From NCBI GenBank assembly GCA_903837605.1, contig CAILVF010000001.1, positions 88,197 through 152,196 of the forward strand: a stretch of 64,000 bases of DNA, given 5' to 3'. This document shows, in pieces, positions 1-8,220 of the stretch (positions are counted from its first letter, which is position 1; the number at the start of each line of letters is the position of its first letter). This DNA comes from an uncultured Bacteroidales bacterium. GTDB lineage: Bacteria; Bacteroidota; Bacteroidia; Bacteroidales; FEN-979. The notes beneath the pieces were generated by a model, which ran no database searches, was not told the origin of the DNA, and saw only the letters and a program-made list of their open reading frames with translations. The translations under genes were made by a program, and so were the position numbers.

Positions 1-69
1 ATCCTCCCTGGAGAAATCATTGATGGAGACCAAACTTTTATTCTTCATGACAGTAAAATTTATGCATAA
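1..69 (+). CDS. 3' end of an unidentified gene (partial)
   Basis: The first 22 codons form an open frame that enters from outside the window and ends at a TAA at 67-69, giving a C-terminus that reads ILPGEIIDGDQTFILHDSKIYA. The stop lies 15 bases before a strong hairpin that could end its transcript, which supports a real gene end. The fragment is too short to assign a family. It converges with the minus-strand GTPase gene that follows. An accidental open frame is the alternative. Confidence 0.45.
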   Translation: MLPGEIIDGDQTFILHDSKIYA

Positions 70-80
70 CAAATATCGCA

Positions 81-109
81 AAAAAAAATCCCGGCTAAAC
101 CGGGATTTT
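81..109. terminator. bidirectional rho-independent terminator
   Basis: A 10-bp inverted repeat (AAAATCCCGG at 85-94 and CCGGGATTTT at 100-109) encloses a 5-base loop. On the minus strand it is followed by a run of eight T (A run at 81-88 on the plus strand), directly downstream of the minus-strand gene ending at 115. On the plus strand it follows the partial gene ending at 69. It probably serves both converging genes, more strongly on the minus strand. Confidence 0.8.
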
Positions 110-114
110 AATAA

Positions 115-1452
115 TTATTTGATTTTATTTTTCTTCAGGAAATCATTGAGGATCCCTGTCAGGTCGGGCTGGCCGATCTCCTGCAGATCATAATAGACCC
201 GGGTGTTGGGCTTTTTGATCTTGATGATACGGTTCAGGTCGATTGGGGTCGCAATGATGACCGAATCGCACTTTACCTTATTAACGGTAGCTTCAAGGTC
301 TTTTACCTGCTGGTCACCGTAACCCATTGCAGGTAACAGTGTTCCTATATTAGGATAGAGACGGAATGTCTCAGCCAGTTTACCTACTACATATGGCCGT
401 GGGTCAACAAGTTCGGCAGCTCCGTACTTCTGTGCGGCAACAATGCCTGCTCCAAGTTTCATCTCACCGTGGGTCAATGTGGGGCCGTCTTCGATCACCA
501 GGACCTTCTTCCCTCGGATGATCTCGGGATTGTCAACGCGGATAGGTGAAGCTCCGTCAACTACGATAGCCTTGGGATTCAGCTTCTGGATGTTGTTGCG
601 TACCGTTGTGATATTCTCGGGATAAGCCGAATCGATCTTATTGATTACAACTACATCGGAAATCCTTACATTCACTTCACCGGGATAATAACCAACTTCT
701 GCACCCGGGCGGTGAGGATCGGCAACAGTGATCATCAGGTCGGGTTTGTAAAAGGGGAAGTCGTTATTTCCGCCGTCCCACAGGATCACATCACAACCCT
801 TGGGGTCTTTTTCAGCGGCGCGGAGGATGGCTTCATAATCCACTCCTGCATAAATTACATTCCCGCGCACAACGTGAGGTTCGTATTCTTCCATCTCTTC
901 GATGGTGCATTTATGCTTTGCAAGATCCTTAACAGTTGCAAAACGCTGAACCTTCTGTGCAACCAGGTCCCCGTAAGGCATGGGATGGCGCACTGCGACT
1001 ACCTTAAGCCCTTTTTCCATGAGGATTTCGATGACCCTGCGCGAAGTCTGGCTCTTTCCGCAACCTGTGCGTGTTGCACACACTGCGATCACAGGCTTGG
1101 TGCTTTTGACCATGGTGTCCCTGGGGCCGAGAAGCAGGAAGTTCGCTCCTGATGCATTCACCAGTGCACTCATGTTCATAACCCTTGCGTAAGGTACGTC
1201 GCTGTATGCAAAATTACAGATGTCGACCTTGAATTTCTTGATAAGTTCGGGTAATTCGGCTTCAACAAAGATTGGGATCCCTTTAGGATAGAGTTTCCCG
1301 GCTAATGCAGCAGGATATTTCCTTCCTGCAATATCGGGTATCTGTGCTGCAGTAAAGGCAACTACATTGAAATCCGCGTTATCGCGGTAATAAGTGTTGA
1401 AATTGTGAAAATCTCTTCCGGCCGCGCCGATAATAATTACATTTTTCTTCAT
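115..1452 (-). CDS. cyclic 2,3-diphosphoglycerate synthetase-like GTPase
   Basis: The 445-residue protein matches the family named after archaeal cyclic 2,3-diphosphoglycerate synthetase, whose bacterial members are usually just called GTPases. Residues 1-115 form a Rossmann-like domain that begins VIIIGAAGRDFHNFN. A P-loop NTPase domain follows with Walker A ATRTGCGKS near residue 127, an acidic ILWDGGNNDFPF segment near 230, and VVINKIDS near 272, which resembles the NKxD base-recognition motif of G proteins. There is no signal peptide or membrane segment, so it should be cytoplasmic. Archaeal enzymes cyclise 2,3-diphosphoglycerate with ATP; whether this bacterial relative does so is not known. 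It diverges from argS and has its own TAnnTTTG promoter. The family call is firm, the reaction is not. Confidence 0.8.
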   Translation of the reverse strand: MKKNVIIIGAAGRDFHNFNTYYRDNADFNVVAFTAAQIPDIAGRKYPAALAGKLYPKGIPIFVEAELPELIKKFKVDICNFAYSDVPYARVMNMSALVNASGANFLLLGPRDTMVKSTKPVIAVCATRTGCGKSQTSRRVIEILMEKGLKVVAVRHPMPYGDLVAQKVQRFATVKDLAKHKCTIEEMEEYEPHVVRGNVIYAGVDYEAILRAAEKDPKGCDVILWDGGNNDFPFYKPDLMITVADPHRPGAEVGYYPGEVNVRISDVVVINKIDSAYPENITTVRNNIQKLNPKAIVVDGASPIRVDNPEIIRGKKVLVIEDGPTLTHGEMKLGAGIVAAQKYGAAELVDPRPYVVGKLAETFRLYPNIGTLLPAMGYGDQQVKDLEATVNKVKCDSVIIATPIDLNRIIKIKKPNTRVYYDLQEIGQPDLTGILNDFLKKNKIK

Positions 1453-1486
1453 ATAGTGTGTGTTATAATGTTGTCCCGAATTTTTG

Positions 1487-1519
1487 CAAAAGTACTGATA
1501 ATTGGGGAATTAAACAAAA
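1487..1519 (-). promoter_or_regulatory. Bacteroidota-type promoter of the GTPase gene
   Basis: Read on the minus strand, a TTTTG (-33 type) is followed after 20 bases by TACTTTTG at 1494-1487, matching the Bacteroidota TTG/TAnnTTTG promoter. It lies 35 bases upstream of the ATG at 1452. Confidence 0.6.
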
Positions 1520-1531
1520 CCAAAAAACAGC

Positions 1532-1539
1532 TACTTTTG
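1532..1539 (+). promoter_or_regulatory. -7 element upstream of argS
   Basis: TACTTTTG lies 18 bases before the argS ATG at 1558 and fits TAnnTTTG exactly. No well-spaced TTG (-33) element is seen. Its position between the long upstream open frame and the ATG supports starting argS at 1558. Confidence 0.5.
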
Positions 1540-1557
1540 CAAAATATATTGAAACAG

Positions 1558-3348
1558 ATGTTTGAAAAACGCCTTCTTGAAGCAGCACAAAAAGCCATAC
1601 GTGAATTGTATTCACAGGATTTTGATTTGTCTAAACTCACTATTGAACGAACCAAAAAAGAAATAGAAGGTGATTATACCATTGTGATCTTCCCATTATT
1701 AAAAATTTCGCGAAAAAGCCCTGAACAAACGGCAAAGGAGCTTGGCGAGGTACTTCTGAAAGAGCTGCCTGTGCTTTGCGGCTTCAACGTTATTAAAGGC
1801 TTTCTCAACCTCATCCTTTCCGATGAATACTGGCTGTCGTTCCTTGCCGGTAATTACCAACGCCAGGAATATGGCATAAGCCAGGTCATGAGGGAGGAGA
1901 AAGTTGTTCTTGAATACAGCTCTCCCAACACGAACAAACCACTCCACCTTGGTCATATCAGGAATAACCTTTTAGGGTATTCCCTTGCCAACATACTTTC
2001 GGCAAACGGTTATCCGGTAGTTAAGGTGAACCTTGTTAATGACCGCGGAATACACATCTGCAAATCCATGCTTGCCTACATGAAATGGGGTGGTGATGAA
2101 ACTCCGAAATCTTCGGGTCTTAAAGGTGATAAGCTGATCGGTAAATACTACGTGCTTTTCGAAACACATTATAAAAACGAGATCAGGGATCTGATGGATA
2201 AAGGTCTCACTGAAGATGAAGCCGGGCAGCAGGCTCCGCTTATCATGGAGGCCAGGGAGATCCTGAGGAAGTGGGAGGCCCATGACCATGAGACCATTTA
2301 TCTTTGGAAACAGATGAACGGATGGGCTTACCAGGGCTTTAATGAGACGTATAAAACCCTTGGAGTTGATTTCGACAGGATTTACTATGAAAGTGAAACA
2401 TACCTCCTGGGGAAGGAACTTGTACTGGAAGGACTTGAAAAAGGAGTTTTGAACAGTAGGGAGGATGGAAGTGTATGGATAGACCTTAGTGCAGAGGGCC
2501 TTGATGAAAAGCTCCTGCAGCGCTCCGACGGTACATCGGTATATATGACCCAGGATCTCGGGACCGCCCAGCTCAGGTATGACGATTATCATCCCTCCCA
2601 GATGATCTATGTTGTAGGCAATGAACAAAATTATCATTTCGATGTTCTGAAAAGGGTTTTGCTTAAACTTGGCAAGCCTTATGCCCCGCGGATATTCCAT
2701 TTATCCTACGGTATGGTTGAACTTCCCGAGGGTAAAATGAAATCGAGGGAGGGAAAAGTTGTTGACGCAGATGACCTGATGGAAGAAATGTTTTCAACAG
2801 CCGGGGAAATGACCATGGAGCTTGGTAAAGTCAGTGAATTTCCCGGTAAGGAAGCCCGGAAGTTATTTGAAACCATCGGCCTGGGGGCTTTGAAATATTT
2901 CATACTTAAAGTGGATCCGAAAAAAAACATGCTTTTCGATCCTAAAGAATCTATTGATTTTAACGGGAATACCGGGCCTTTTATACAATACACCTATGCC
3001 CGCATAAACTCATTGGTTTCAAAAGCCATTGCACAGCAATTAATGCCCCATCAGGATGTTTTGCCTGCCGGAAGCAGGCTCATGCTTCAGGAAAAAGAGA
3101 TTATCAAATTACTGATGGCTTATCCCCAAATAACAAAGCAGGCTGCCGATGAGCTGAATCCTGCGGTTGTCGCCAACTATGTATATGACCTGGCTAAATC
3201 TTATAACCATTTTTACCAGGAGATCCCTGTTCTAAAAGAGGAAAATGCAGATTTGCGGCAGCTAAGGCTTATGCTTTCTGTCTTCACTGCTTCAGTGATT
3301 GGCAAGTCCTTGAAATTGCTGGGGATCGACAGCCCTGAAAGGATGTAG
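1558..3348 (+). CDS. argS: arginyl-tRNA synthetase
   Basis: This class I aminoacyl-tRNA synthetase charges tRNA-Arg with arginine using ATP. The N-terminal domain (about residues 1-110) is followed by the catalytic core, with the HIGH-type motif in NTNKPLHLGHIRNN and the KMSKS-type loop as KMKSREGK. A C-terminal DALR anticodon-binding domain ends the protein. The frame stays open upstream to 1405, but homologues begin near MFEKRLLEAAQKAI, and a TAnnTTTG element sits just before this ATG, so 1558 is chosen. The resulting 596 residues is a normal ArgS length. ffh follows 49 bases downstream with its own promoter element. Confidence 0.95.
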   Translation: MFEKRLLEAAQKAIRELYSQDFDLSKLTIERTKKEIEGDYTIVIFPLLKISRKSPEQTAKELGEVLLKELPVLCGFNVIKGFLNLILSDEYWLSFLAGNYQRQEYGISQVMREEKVVLEYSSPNTNKPLHLGHIRNNLLGYSLANILSANGYPVVKVNLVNDRGIHICKSMLAYMKWGGDETPKSSGLKGDKLIGKYYVLFETHYKNEIRDLMDKGLTEDEAGQQAPLIMEAREILRKWEAHDHETIYLWKQMNGWAYQGFNETYKTLGVDFDRIYYESETYLLGKELVLEGLEKGVLNSREDGSVWIDLSAEGLDEKLLQRSDGTSVYMTQDLGTAQLRYDDYHPSQMIYVVGNEQNYHFDVLKRVLLKLGKPYAPRIFHLSYGMVELPEGKMKSREGKVVDADDLMEEMFSTAGEMTMELGKVSEFPGKEARKLFETIGLGALKYFILKVDPKKNMLFDPKESIDFNGNTGPFIQYTYARINSLVSKAIAQQLMPHQDVLPAGSRLMLQEKEIIKLLMAYPQITKQAADELNPAVVANYVYDLAKSYNHFYQEIPVLKEENADLRQLRLMLSVFTASVIGKSLKLLGIDSPERM

Positions 3349-3370
3349 GCAGGATACAAAAAAGAATCCT

Positions 3371-3378
3371 TACCTTTG
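3371..3378 (+). promoter_or_regulatory. -7 element upstream of ffh
   Basis: TACCTTTG, an exact TAnnTTTG match, lies 19 bases before the ffh ATG and just after the argS stop. No clear -33 TTG was found at 19-21 bases. Confidence 0.45.
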
Positions 3379-3397
3379 CAGCCCAAAAAAATAAGCG

Positions 3398-4732
3398 ATG
3401 TTTGAAGGATTAAGTGATAAACTCGACAGGGCTTTTAAAGTTCTTAAGGGCCATGGGCATATCACGGAAATAAATGTGGCTGAGACGCTCAAGGATGTGC
3501 GTAAAGCCCTTCTCGACGCCGATGTCAGTTTTAAAATAGCCAAGCAGTTTACTGATCAGGTCAAGGACAAAGCCATGGGCGAAAATGTCCTTACCTCAGT
3601 TTCGCCGGGCCAGCTGATGGTTAAGATCGTGCACGACGAGCTGGTTGAACTGATGGGTGGACAAAAAACCGAGATCAACCTGAAAGCCGACCCGGCAATA
3701 TTCCTGATAGCAGGCTTACAGGGATCGGGGAAGACAACTTTTTCGGCCAAACTGGCGCATTATCTTAAAACTAAGAGGGGCAGGAACCCCATGCTTATAG
3801 CCGGCGACGTTTACCGTCCCGCCGCTATCGACCAGTTAAAAGTCCTTGGTGAACAGATCGACGTTAAAGTCTTTACTGAGGACGGCAGCACTGATCCTGT
3901 TAAAATTGTAAAACACGGCATTTCACATGCGAAGGATTACGGGCATAACGTAGTCATCATCGATACGGCAGGCCGCCTGGCTGTCGATGAGCAGATGATG
4001 GATGAAATCTATAATATTAAACAGGCGGTCAATCCTCATGAAATCCTGTTTGTGGTTGACTCGATGACAGGGCAGGATGCCGTTAATACGGCCAAAGCCT
4101 TTAATGAGAGACTCGATTTTGACGGAGTCGTGCTTACAAAGCTTGACGGTGACACCCGCGGGGGTGCTGCCCTCAGTATCAAGTCGGTGGTTAACAAACC
4201 CATCAAATTTGTCGGTCTCGGCGAAAAGATGGATGCCCTGGATGTTTTTTACCCGGAACGAATGGCCGACCGGATCCTCGGCATGGGCGACATTGTTTCG
4301 CTTGTAGAAAAAGCCCAGGAACAATTCGACGAGGAGGAAGCCAAGAAGCTTCAGAAAAAGATTGCCAAGAACCAGTTCAATTTTGACGATTTCCTTGCCC
4401 AGATCAAGCAGATCAAGAAAATGGGAAACGTGAAGGACCTTCTGGGCATGCTACCTGGTATGGGCAAAGCATTGAGGGATGTCGACATTGATGACAATGC
4501 TTTCAAGGGGATAGAAGCGATAATCTGCTCCATGACGGCTGCAGAACGGAGTGATCCTGCCATTCTCAATGGCAGCAGGCGTAAACGTATTGCCGAAGGC
4601 TCCGGGACTACCATACAGGATGTAAATAAACTTATCAAGCAATTTGACGATACCCGTAAAATGATGAAAATGGTTACGGCCAACAAAGGCCGCAACATGG
4701 GCAATATCATGCGGAATATGCGCCAGAACTAA
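3398..4732 (+). CDS. ffh: signal recognition particle protein Ffh (SRP54)
   Basis: Ffh binds signal sequences of nascent membrane and secreted proteins together with SRP RNA and delivers ribosomes to FtsY. The 444-residue protein has the usual order: an N-terminal four-helix domain (residues 1-85), a G domain with P-loop GLQGSGKTTFSAKL, DTAGRL and TKLDGDTRGGAAL motifs, and a methionine-rich M domain from about 300. The C-terminus carries the conserved RNA-binding helices around GSRRKRIAEGSG and repeated methionines near the end. Length is typical. The SRP RNA gene is not visible in this window. Confidence 0.97.
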   Translation: MFEGLSDKLDRAFKVLKGHGHITEINVAETLKDVRKALLDADVSFKIAKQFTDQVKDKAMGENVLTSVSPGQLMVKIVHDELVELMGGQKTEINLKADPAIFLIAGLQGSGKTTFSAKLAHYLKTKRGRNPMLIAGDVYRPAAIDQLKVLGEQIDVKVFTEDGSTDPVKIVKHGISHAKDYGHNVVIIDTAGRLAVDEQMMDEIYNIKQAVNPHEILFVVDSMTGQDAVNTAKAFNERLDFDGVVLTKLDGDTRGGAALSIKSVVNKPIKFVGLGEKMDALDVFYPERMADRILGMGDIVSLVEKAQEQFDEEEAKKLQKKIAKNQFNFDDFLAQIKQIKKMGNVKDLLGMLPGMGKALRDVDIDDNAFKGIEAIICSMTAAERSDPAILNGSRRKRIAEGSGTTIQDVNKLIKQFDDTRKMMKMVTANKGRNMGNIMRNMRQN

Positions 4733-4741
4733 TTCTATTAT

Positions 4742-5623
4742 ATGATTCTTCTCGACGGCAAAACAATATCGGAAAACATCAAATCGGAGATTGCAAAGGA
4801 GGTTAAGCTTGAGTTTATCGACAAGGGTAAACCTGCGCCTCACCTGGCAGCGGTGCTTGTAGGCGAAGATCCTGCAAGCCAGACTTATGTGACGAATAAG
4901 GAGAAATCCTGCAAAGAAGTCGGGTTTACTTCATCCGTTTATAAATATCCCGGGAATTTTACTGAAAAAAACCTGCTTGAAGTTGTAGATTTTCTTAATA
5001 ATGACGGGGATGTTGACGGTTTTATCGTCCAGCTTCCTCTCCCGAAACATATCAATGAACACAAAGTGATTGAAAGGATCAGCCCATTTAAAGATGTCGA
5101 CGGTTTCCATCCGGCAAATGTCGGGCGTATGATGCTGAACCTTCCTTCATTTCTTCCTGCAACCCCTTATGGTATCATGACAATGCTTGAGCGTTATCAT
5201 ATTGAAACCGAGGGGAAGCATGTTGTAGTCCTTGGACGGAGTAATATCGTAGGTACGCCAATAAGCCTCATGCTTTCGAGGAAAGCAAAAAATGCGAATG
5301 CAACGGTTACTCTCTGCCACAGTTACACCCCTGACATTAAAAAATTCAGCCTTGATGCCGACATCCTGATAGTTGCCATGGGCAAATTGGGATTTGTCAC
5401 TGCCGACATGGTTAAACAGGGCGCTGTGGTGATTGATGTGGGGATGCACCGTGTACCCGCCGCTGATACAAAATCGGGCTTCAGGCTAAAGGGAGATGTG
5501 CGTTTCGACGAGGTCTCAAAGAAATGCTCTGCAATAACCCCGGTCCCGGGAGGAGTGGGGCTTATGACAATAGTTTCCCTTCTTCTTAATACCCTGAAGG
5601 CCGCAAAGAAAGAAATCAAATAA
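4742..5623 (+). CDS. folD: bifunctional methylenetetrahydrofolate dehydrogenase/cyclohydrolase
   Basis: FolD interconverts 5,10-methylene-, methenyl- and 10-formyl-tetrahydrofolate, supplying one-carbon units for purines and fMet-tRNA. The 293 residues show the family signatures: YVTNKEKSCKEVGF near residue 43, with the catalytic lysine in it, VQLPLPKHIN near 98, the NADP-binding loop GRSNIVGTP near 163 and PVPGGVGLMT near the C-terminus. It starts 9 bases after ffh on the same strand and probably shares its transcript, and queE starts 6 bases after its stop. Confidence 0.96.
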   Translation: MILLDGKTISENIKSEIAKEVKLEFIDKGKPAPHLAAVLVGEDPASQTYVTNKEKSCKEVGFTSSVYKYPGNFTEKNLLEVVDFLNNDGDVDGFIVQLPLPKHINEHKVIERISPFKDVDGFHPANVGRMMLNLPSFLPATPYGIMTMLERYHIETEGKHVVVLGRSNIVGTPISLMLSRKAKNANATVTLCHSYTPDIKKFSLDADILIVAMGKLGFVTADMVKQGAVVIDVGMHRVPAADTKSGFRLKGDVRFDEVSKKCSAITPVPGGVGLMTIVSLLLNTLKAAKKEIK

Positions 5624-5629
5624 GTCTCT

Positions 5630-6262
5630 TTGGATAAGACTGCAGATATTTTATTGGACGAAGGGAAACTGCTTCCCGTTATGGAAGAATTTTATACTCT
5701 CCAGGGCGAGGGTTACAATACCGGGCAGGCGGCTTACTTTATCCGCATCGGCGGCTGTGACGTAGGTTGCAGCTGGTGCGACATCAAAGAAAGCTGGGAT
5801 GCCCGGCTTTATCCGCCTGTTGATACGAATGGGGTCATTGCGAGAGCGATTGAATTCCCCGGAAAGGCCGTAGTCATCACGGGAGGTGAACCCCTTAATT
5901 ACAATCTGAATTATCTTTCACAGGGGCTGCGGCAGCATCATGTTAAAATTTATATAGAGACTTCAGGCTCCCGGCCTTTAAGCGGAGATCCTGACTGGAT
6001 ATGCCTTTCACCAAAAAAAAGCAGCCCTCCCCTGGACGAGATCTGCATTAAAGCAGATGAGCTAAAGGTGATTATCCAGGATGAATCAGATCTTGGCTGG
6101 GCTGAGGAAAACAAGGAAAGAGTTACGCCTGGTTGCCTGTTATATCTTCAGCCCGAATGGAGCCGGAGGAATACAATATTGCCCCGCATCATCAGTTATA
6201 TCATGGAACACCCTCAATGGAGGGTCTCATTGCAGAGCCATAAATACATGAGAATACCGTGA
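5630..6262 (+). CDS. queE: 7-carboxy-7-deazaguanine synthase (radical SAM)
   Basis: QueE turns 6-carboxy-tetrahydropterin into 7-carboxy-7-deazaguanine, an early step in queuosine synthesis, using a [4Fe-4S] cluster and S-adenosylmethionine. The cluster motif CxxxCxxC appears as CDVGCSWC near residue 43, after FYTLQGEG, and ITGGEPL follows near 84. The start is a TTG at 5630; it is preferred to the ATG at 5681 because homologues carry a short leader before LPVMEEFYTLQGEG. At 210 residues the length is normal. The stop overlaps the GTG start of the next gene by two bases (GTGA), suggesting translational coupling. Other queuosine genes are not in the window. Confidence 0.9.
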   Translation: MDKTADILLDEGKLLPVMEEFYTLQGEGYNTGQAAYFIRIGGCDVGCSWCDIKESWDARLYPPVDTNGVIARAIEFPGKAVVITGGEPLNYNLNYLSQGLRQHHVKIYIETSGSRPLSGDPDWICLSPKKSSPPLDEICIKADELKVIIQDESDLGWAEENKERVTPGCLLYLQPEWSRRNTILPRIISYIMEHPQWRVSLQSHKYMRIP

Positions 6263-8211
6263 AAATCCTGTATACTGCATCCTGCATCCTTTTCATCATG
6301 CTGCTTGCCTTCGGTGCCCAGGCCCAGCAAGCGGGCAATCAGTTATCCACAAGCAATAAAAAGGCCGAAAAGGCATTTGATGCCGCGTTGCAGGCATACC
6401 AGTCGCGTGATTACAACCAGGCCATTATTGAAGTTACCCAGGCGCTCAGGGCAGATTCAAATTTCTGTGAAGCCCTGGTCCTTAAGGGAGACCTTTTTTC
6501 GGACCTGAAAAAGCCTGCTGAAGCAATTACTGAGTATAAGAAAGTTCTCAGGATAAATCCCCTTTTCTCGAACAACCTCTATTTTATTATCGGCTCACTG
6601 GAACTTCTTATAGGAAGATATGGTGATGCTGAACTGGATTTTTCCACTTATCTCGAAGGAAAGAATGTACCCGAAATCAAGCGGAAAAAAGCCGTTTCCC
6701 AGCTTGCAAATGCAAGATTCGGGCTTGAAGCAAGCCTCCATGCAGTTCCCTTTGAGCCGGTAAACCTTGGCGACAGCATCAATACCCGGTACGATGAATA
6801 TATTAATGTTATCACTACCGACGGGGAAAAATTGTATTTCACCAGGAAGATCCCCAGGAGTGAAAAAAGTCCTGATCTCAGGGGATATGAAGAGGACTTT
6901 TATTCATCCCTCAAAGCCGATTCGGCCCATTGGAGGAATGCGATCAGCCTTGGGCGCCCGATTAATACTTCGGGTAACGAAGGTGCGTTGAACATCTCAC
7001 CCGACTTGCAATATCTCTTCTTTGCAGGATGTGACCGTCCCGACGGCCTGGGGAGTTGCGACCTTTACTGGGCGAAAAGGACCGGAGGCACGTGGACCGA
7101 GCCTGAAAACCTTGGTCCCGTTGTGAATTCCACTTCATGGGATTCACAACCCTGTTTTGCTTCGGATGGCAAAACCCTGTATTTCGCCAGTAAACGCGCC
7201 GGAGGGAAGGGCAGTTCGGATATCTGGAAAACAGAGCTGAATGCCGATGGAAGCTGGACCGAGCCTGTCAACCTGGGCGATTCTGTTAATACAGCTTTTG
7301 AGGAGATGGCGCCGTTTATCCATGGCGACGGGCAAACCCTGTACTTTTCATCCAAAGGCCATCCCGGTATGGGCGGATTTGACCTGTTCTATTCCCGCAG
7401 GAAGCCCGATAATACATGGAGCAAAGCTGTCAACCTGGGTTTCCCGATCAACACTTTTTCAGATGAAATGGTAATCGTAGTAAATTCAAGAGGGGATAAA
7501 GCGTATATATCATCAGACAAATTCGGAGGAAGAGGCCGGCAGGATATTTACGAGTTCCCTTTGTATGCAGAAGCACGCCCCATGCCCTCAACCTATTTTA
7601 AAGGGATTGTATTCGACAGCGAGACAAAAAACAGGCTCCAGGCAAGATTTGAACTTACCAACCTGGAAGACGGGAAGATCGTTGGCAGTTCATTCTCGGA
7701 TCCCGTAAACGGTGAATTCATGCTTGTCCTGCCTTCCGATAAAGATTATGCCCTCAACGTTTCTAAGGACGGTTACCTTTTTTATTCCGATAATTTCTCC
7801 CTGAAAGGACAGCATGGTATTGACAAGCCCTTCATCAGGAACATCGGCCTTAAACTTGTCAAAGTGGGTGAAACTGTAATTCTCAGGAATATTTTCTTTG
7901 ATACGGATAAATTCTCACTTAAACCTGAATCTGTTGCCGAACTTAACAAACTGCTTGACCTGCTGAAGGCAAACCCCTCGATAAAGCTTGAACTCAGCGG
8001 CCATACCGACATCATGGGGACACCGGCGCATAACCTTGAACTCTCTGAAAACAGGGCAAAAGCAGTCTATGAATACCTGCTTGCAAATGGAATAACAGCT
8101 TCCCGACTGAGTTTCAAAGGGTACGGACAAACACGTCCGGTTGATTCGAACGATACCGGGCAGGGCAGGGCCAACAACAGGCGCACCGAGTTCAGGGTCA
8201 CCGGGAAATAA
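6259..8211 (+). CDS. PorE-like OmpA-family envelope protein (TPR, beta-propeller, CRD, OmpA)
   Basis: The 650-residue exported protein starts with a signal peptide ending near AFGAQAQ. Domains in order are TPR repeats (about 30-140), a PD40-type beta-propeller with repeated YFxSxxxGGxGxxDxW or F-like blades (about 165-430), a carboxypeptidase-regulatory-like beta-sandwich (about 440-520) and a C-terminal OmpA-like peptidoglycan-binding domain with LSGHTDIMGT and RANNRRTEF. This is the architecture described for PorE of the type IX secretion system, which links outer-membrane components to peptidoglycan. Many Bacteroidota OmpA proteins share the layout, so the role is inferred. The GTG start overlaps the queE stop. 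Confidence 0.8.
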   Translation: MKILYTASCILFIMLLAFGAQAQQAGNQLSTSNKKAEKAFDAALQAYQSRDYNQAIIEVTQALRADSNFCEALVLKGDLFSDLKKPAEAITEYKKVLRINPLFSNNLYFIIGSLELLIGRYGDAELDFSTYLEGKNVPEIKRKKAVSQLANARFGLEASLHAVPFEPVNLGDSINTRYDEYINVITTDGEKLYFTRKIPRSEKSPDLRGYEEDFYSSLKADSAHWRNAISLGRPINTSGNEGALNISPDLQYLFFAGCDRPDGLGSCDLYWAKRTGGTWTEPENLGPVVNSTSWDSQPCFASDGKTLYFASKRAGGKGSSDIWKTELNADGSWTEPVNLGDSVNTAFEEMAPFIHGDGQTLYFSSKGHPGMGGFDLFYSRRKPDNTWSKAVNLGFPINTFSDEMVIVVNSRGDKAYISSDKFGGRGRQDIYEFPLYAEARPMPSTYFKGIVFDSETKNRLQARFELTNLEDGKIVGSSFSDPVNGEFMLVLPSDKDYALNVSKDGYLFYSDNFSLKGQHGIDKPFIRNIGLKLVKVGETVILRNIFFDTDKFSLKPESVAELNKLLDLLKANPSIKLELSGHTDIMGTPAHNLELSENRAKAVYEYLLANGITASRLSFKGYGQTRPVDSNDTGQGRANNRRTEFRVTGK

Positions 8212-8220
8212 TCCCCGCCT

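Noticed and set aside
712..1152. A 146-residue plus-strand open frame opposite the GTPase gene
   Set aside because: It overlaps the P-loop region of the well-supported minus-strand gene and has a cysteine/histidine-rich composition unlike any known protein.
1972..2700. A 242-residue open frame on the minus strand inside argS
   Set aside because: It is fully antisense to a clearly conserved argS and shows no domain; it reflects codon usage of the real gene.
5681..6262. ATG at 5681 considered as the queE start
   Set aside because: It would remove the short leader before FYTLQGEG that homologues keep; the TTG at 5630 gives better spacing to folD.
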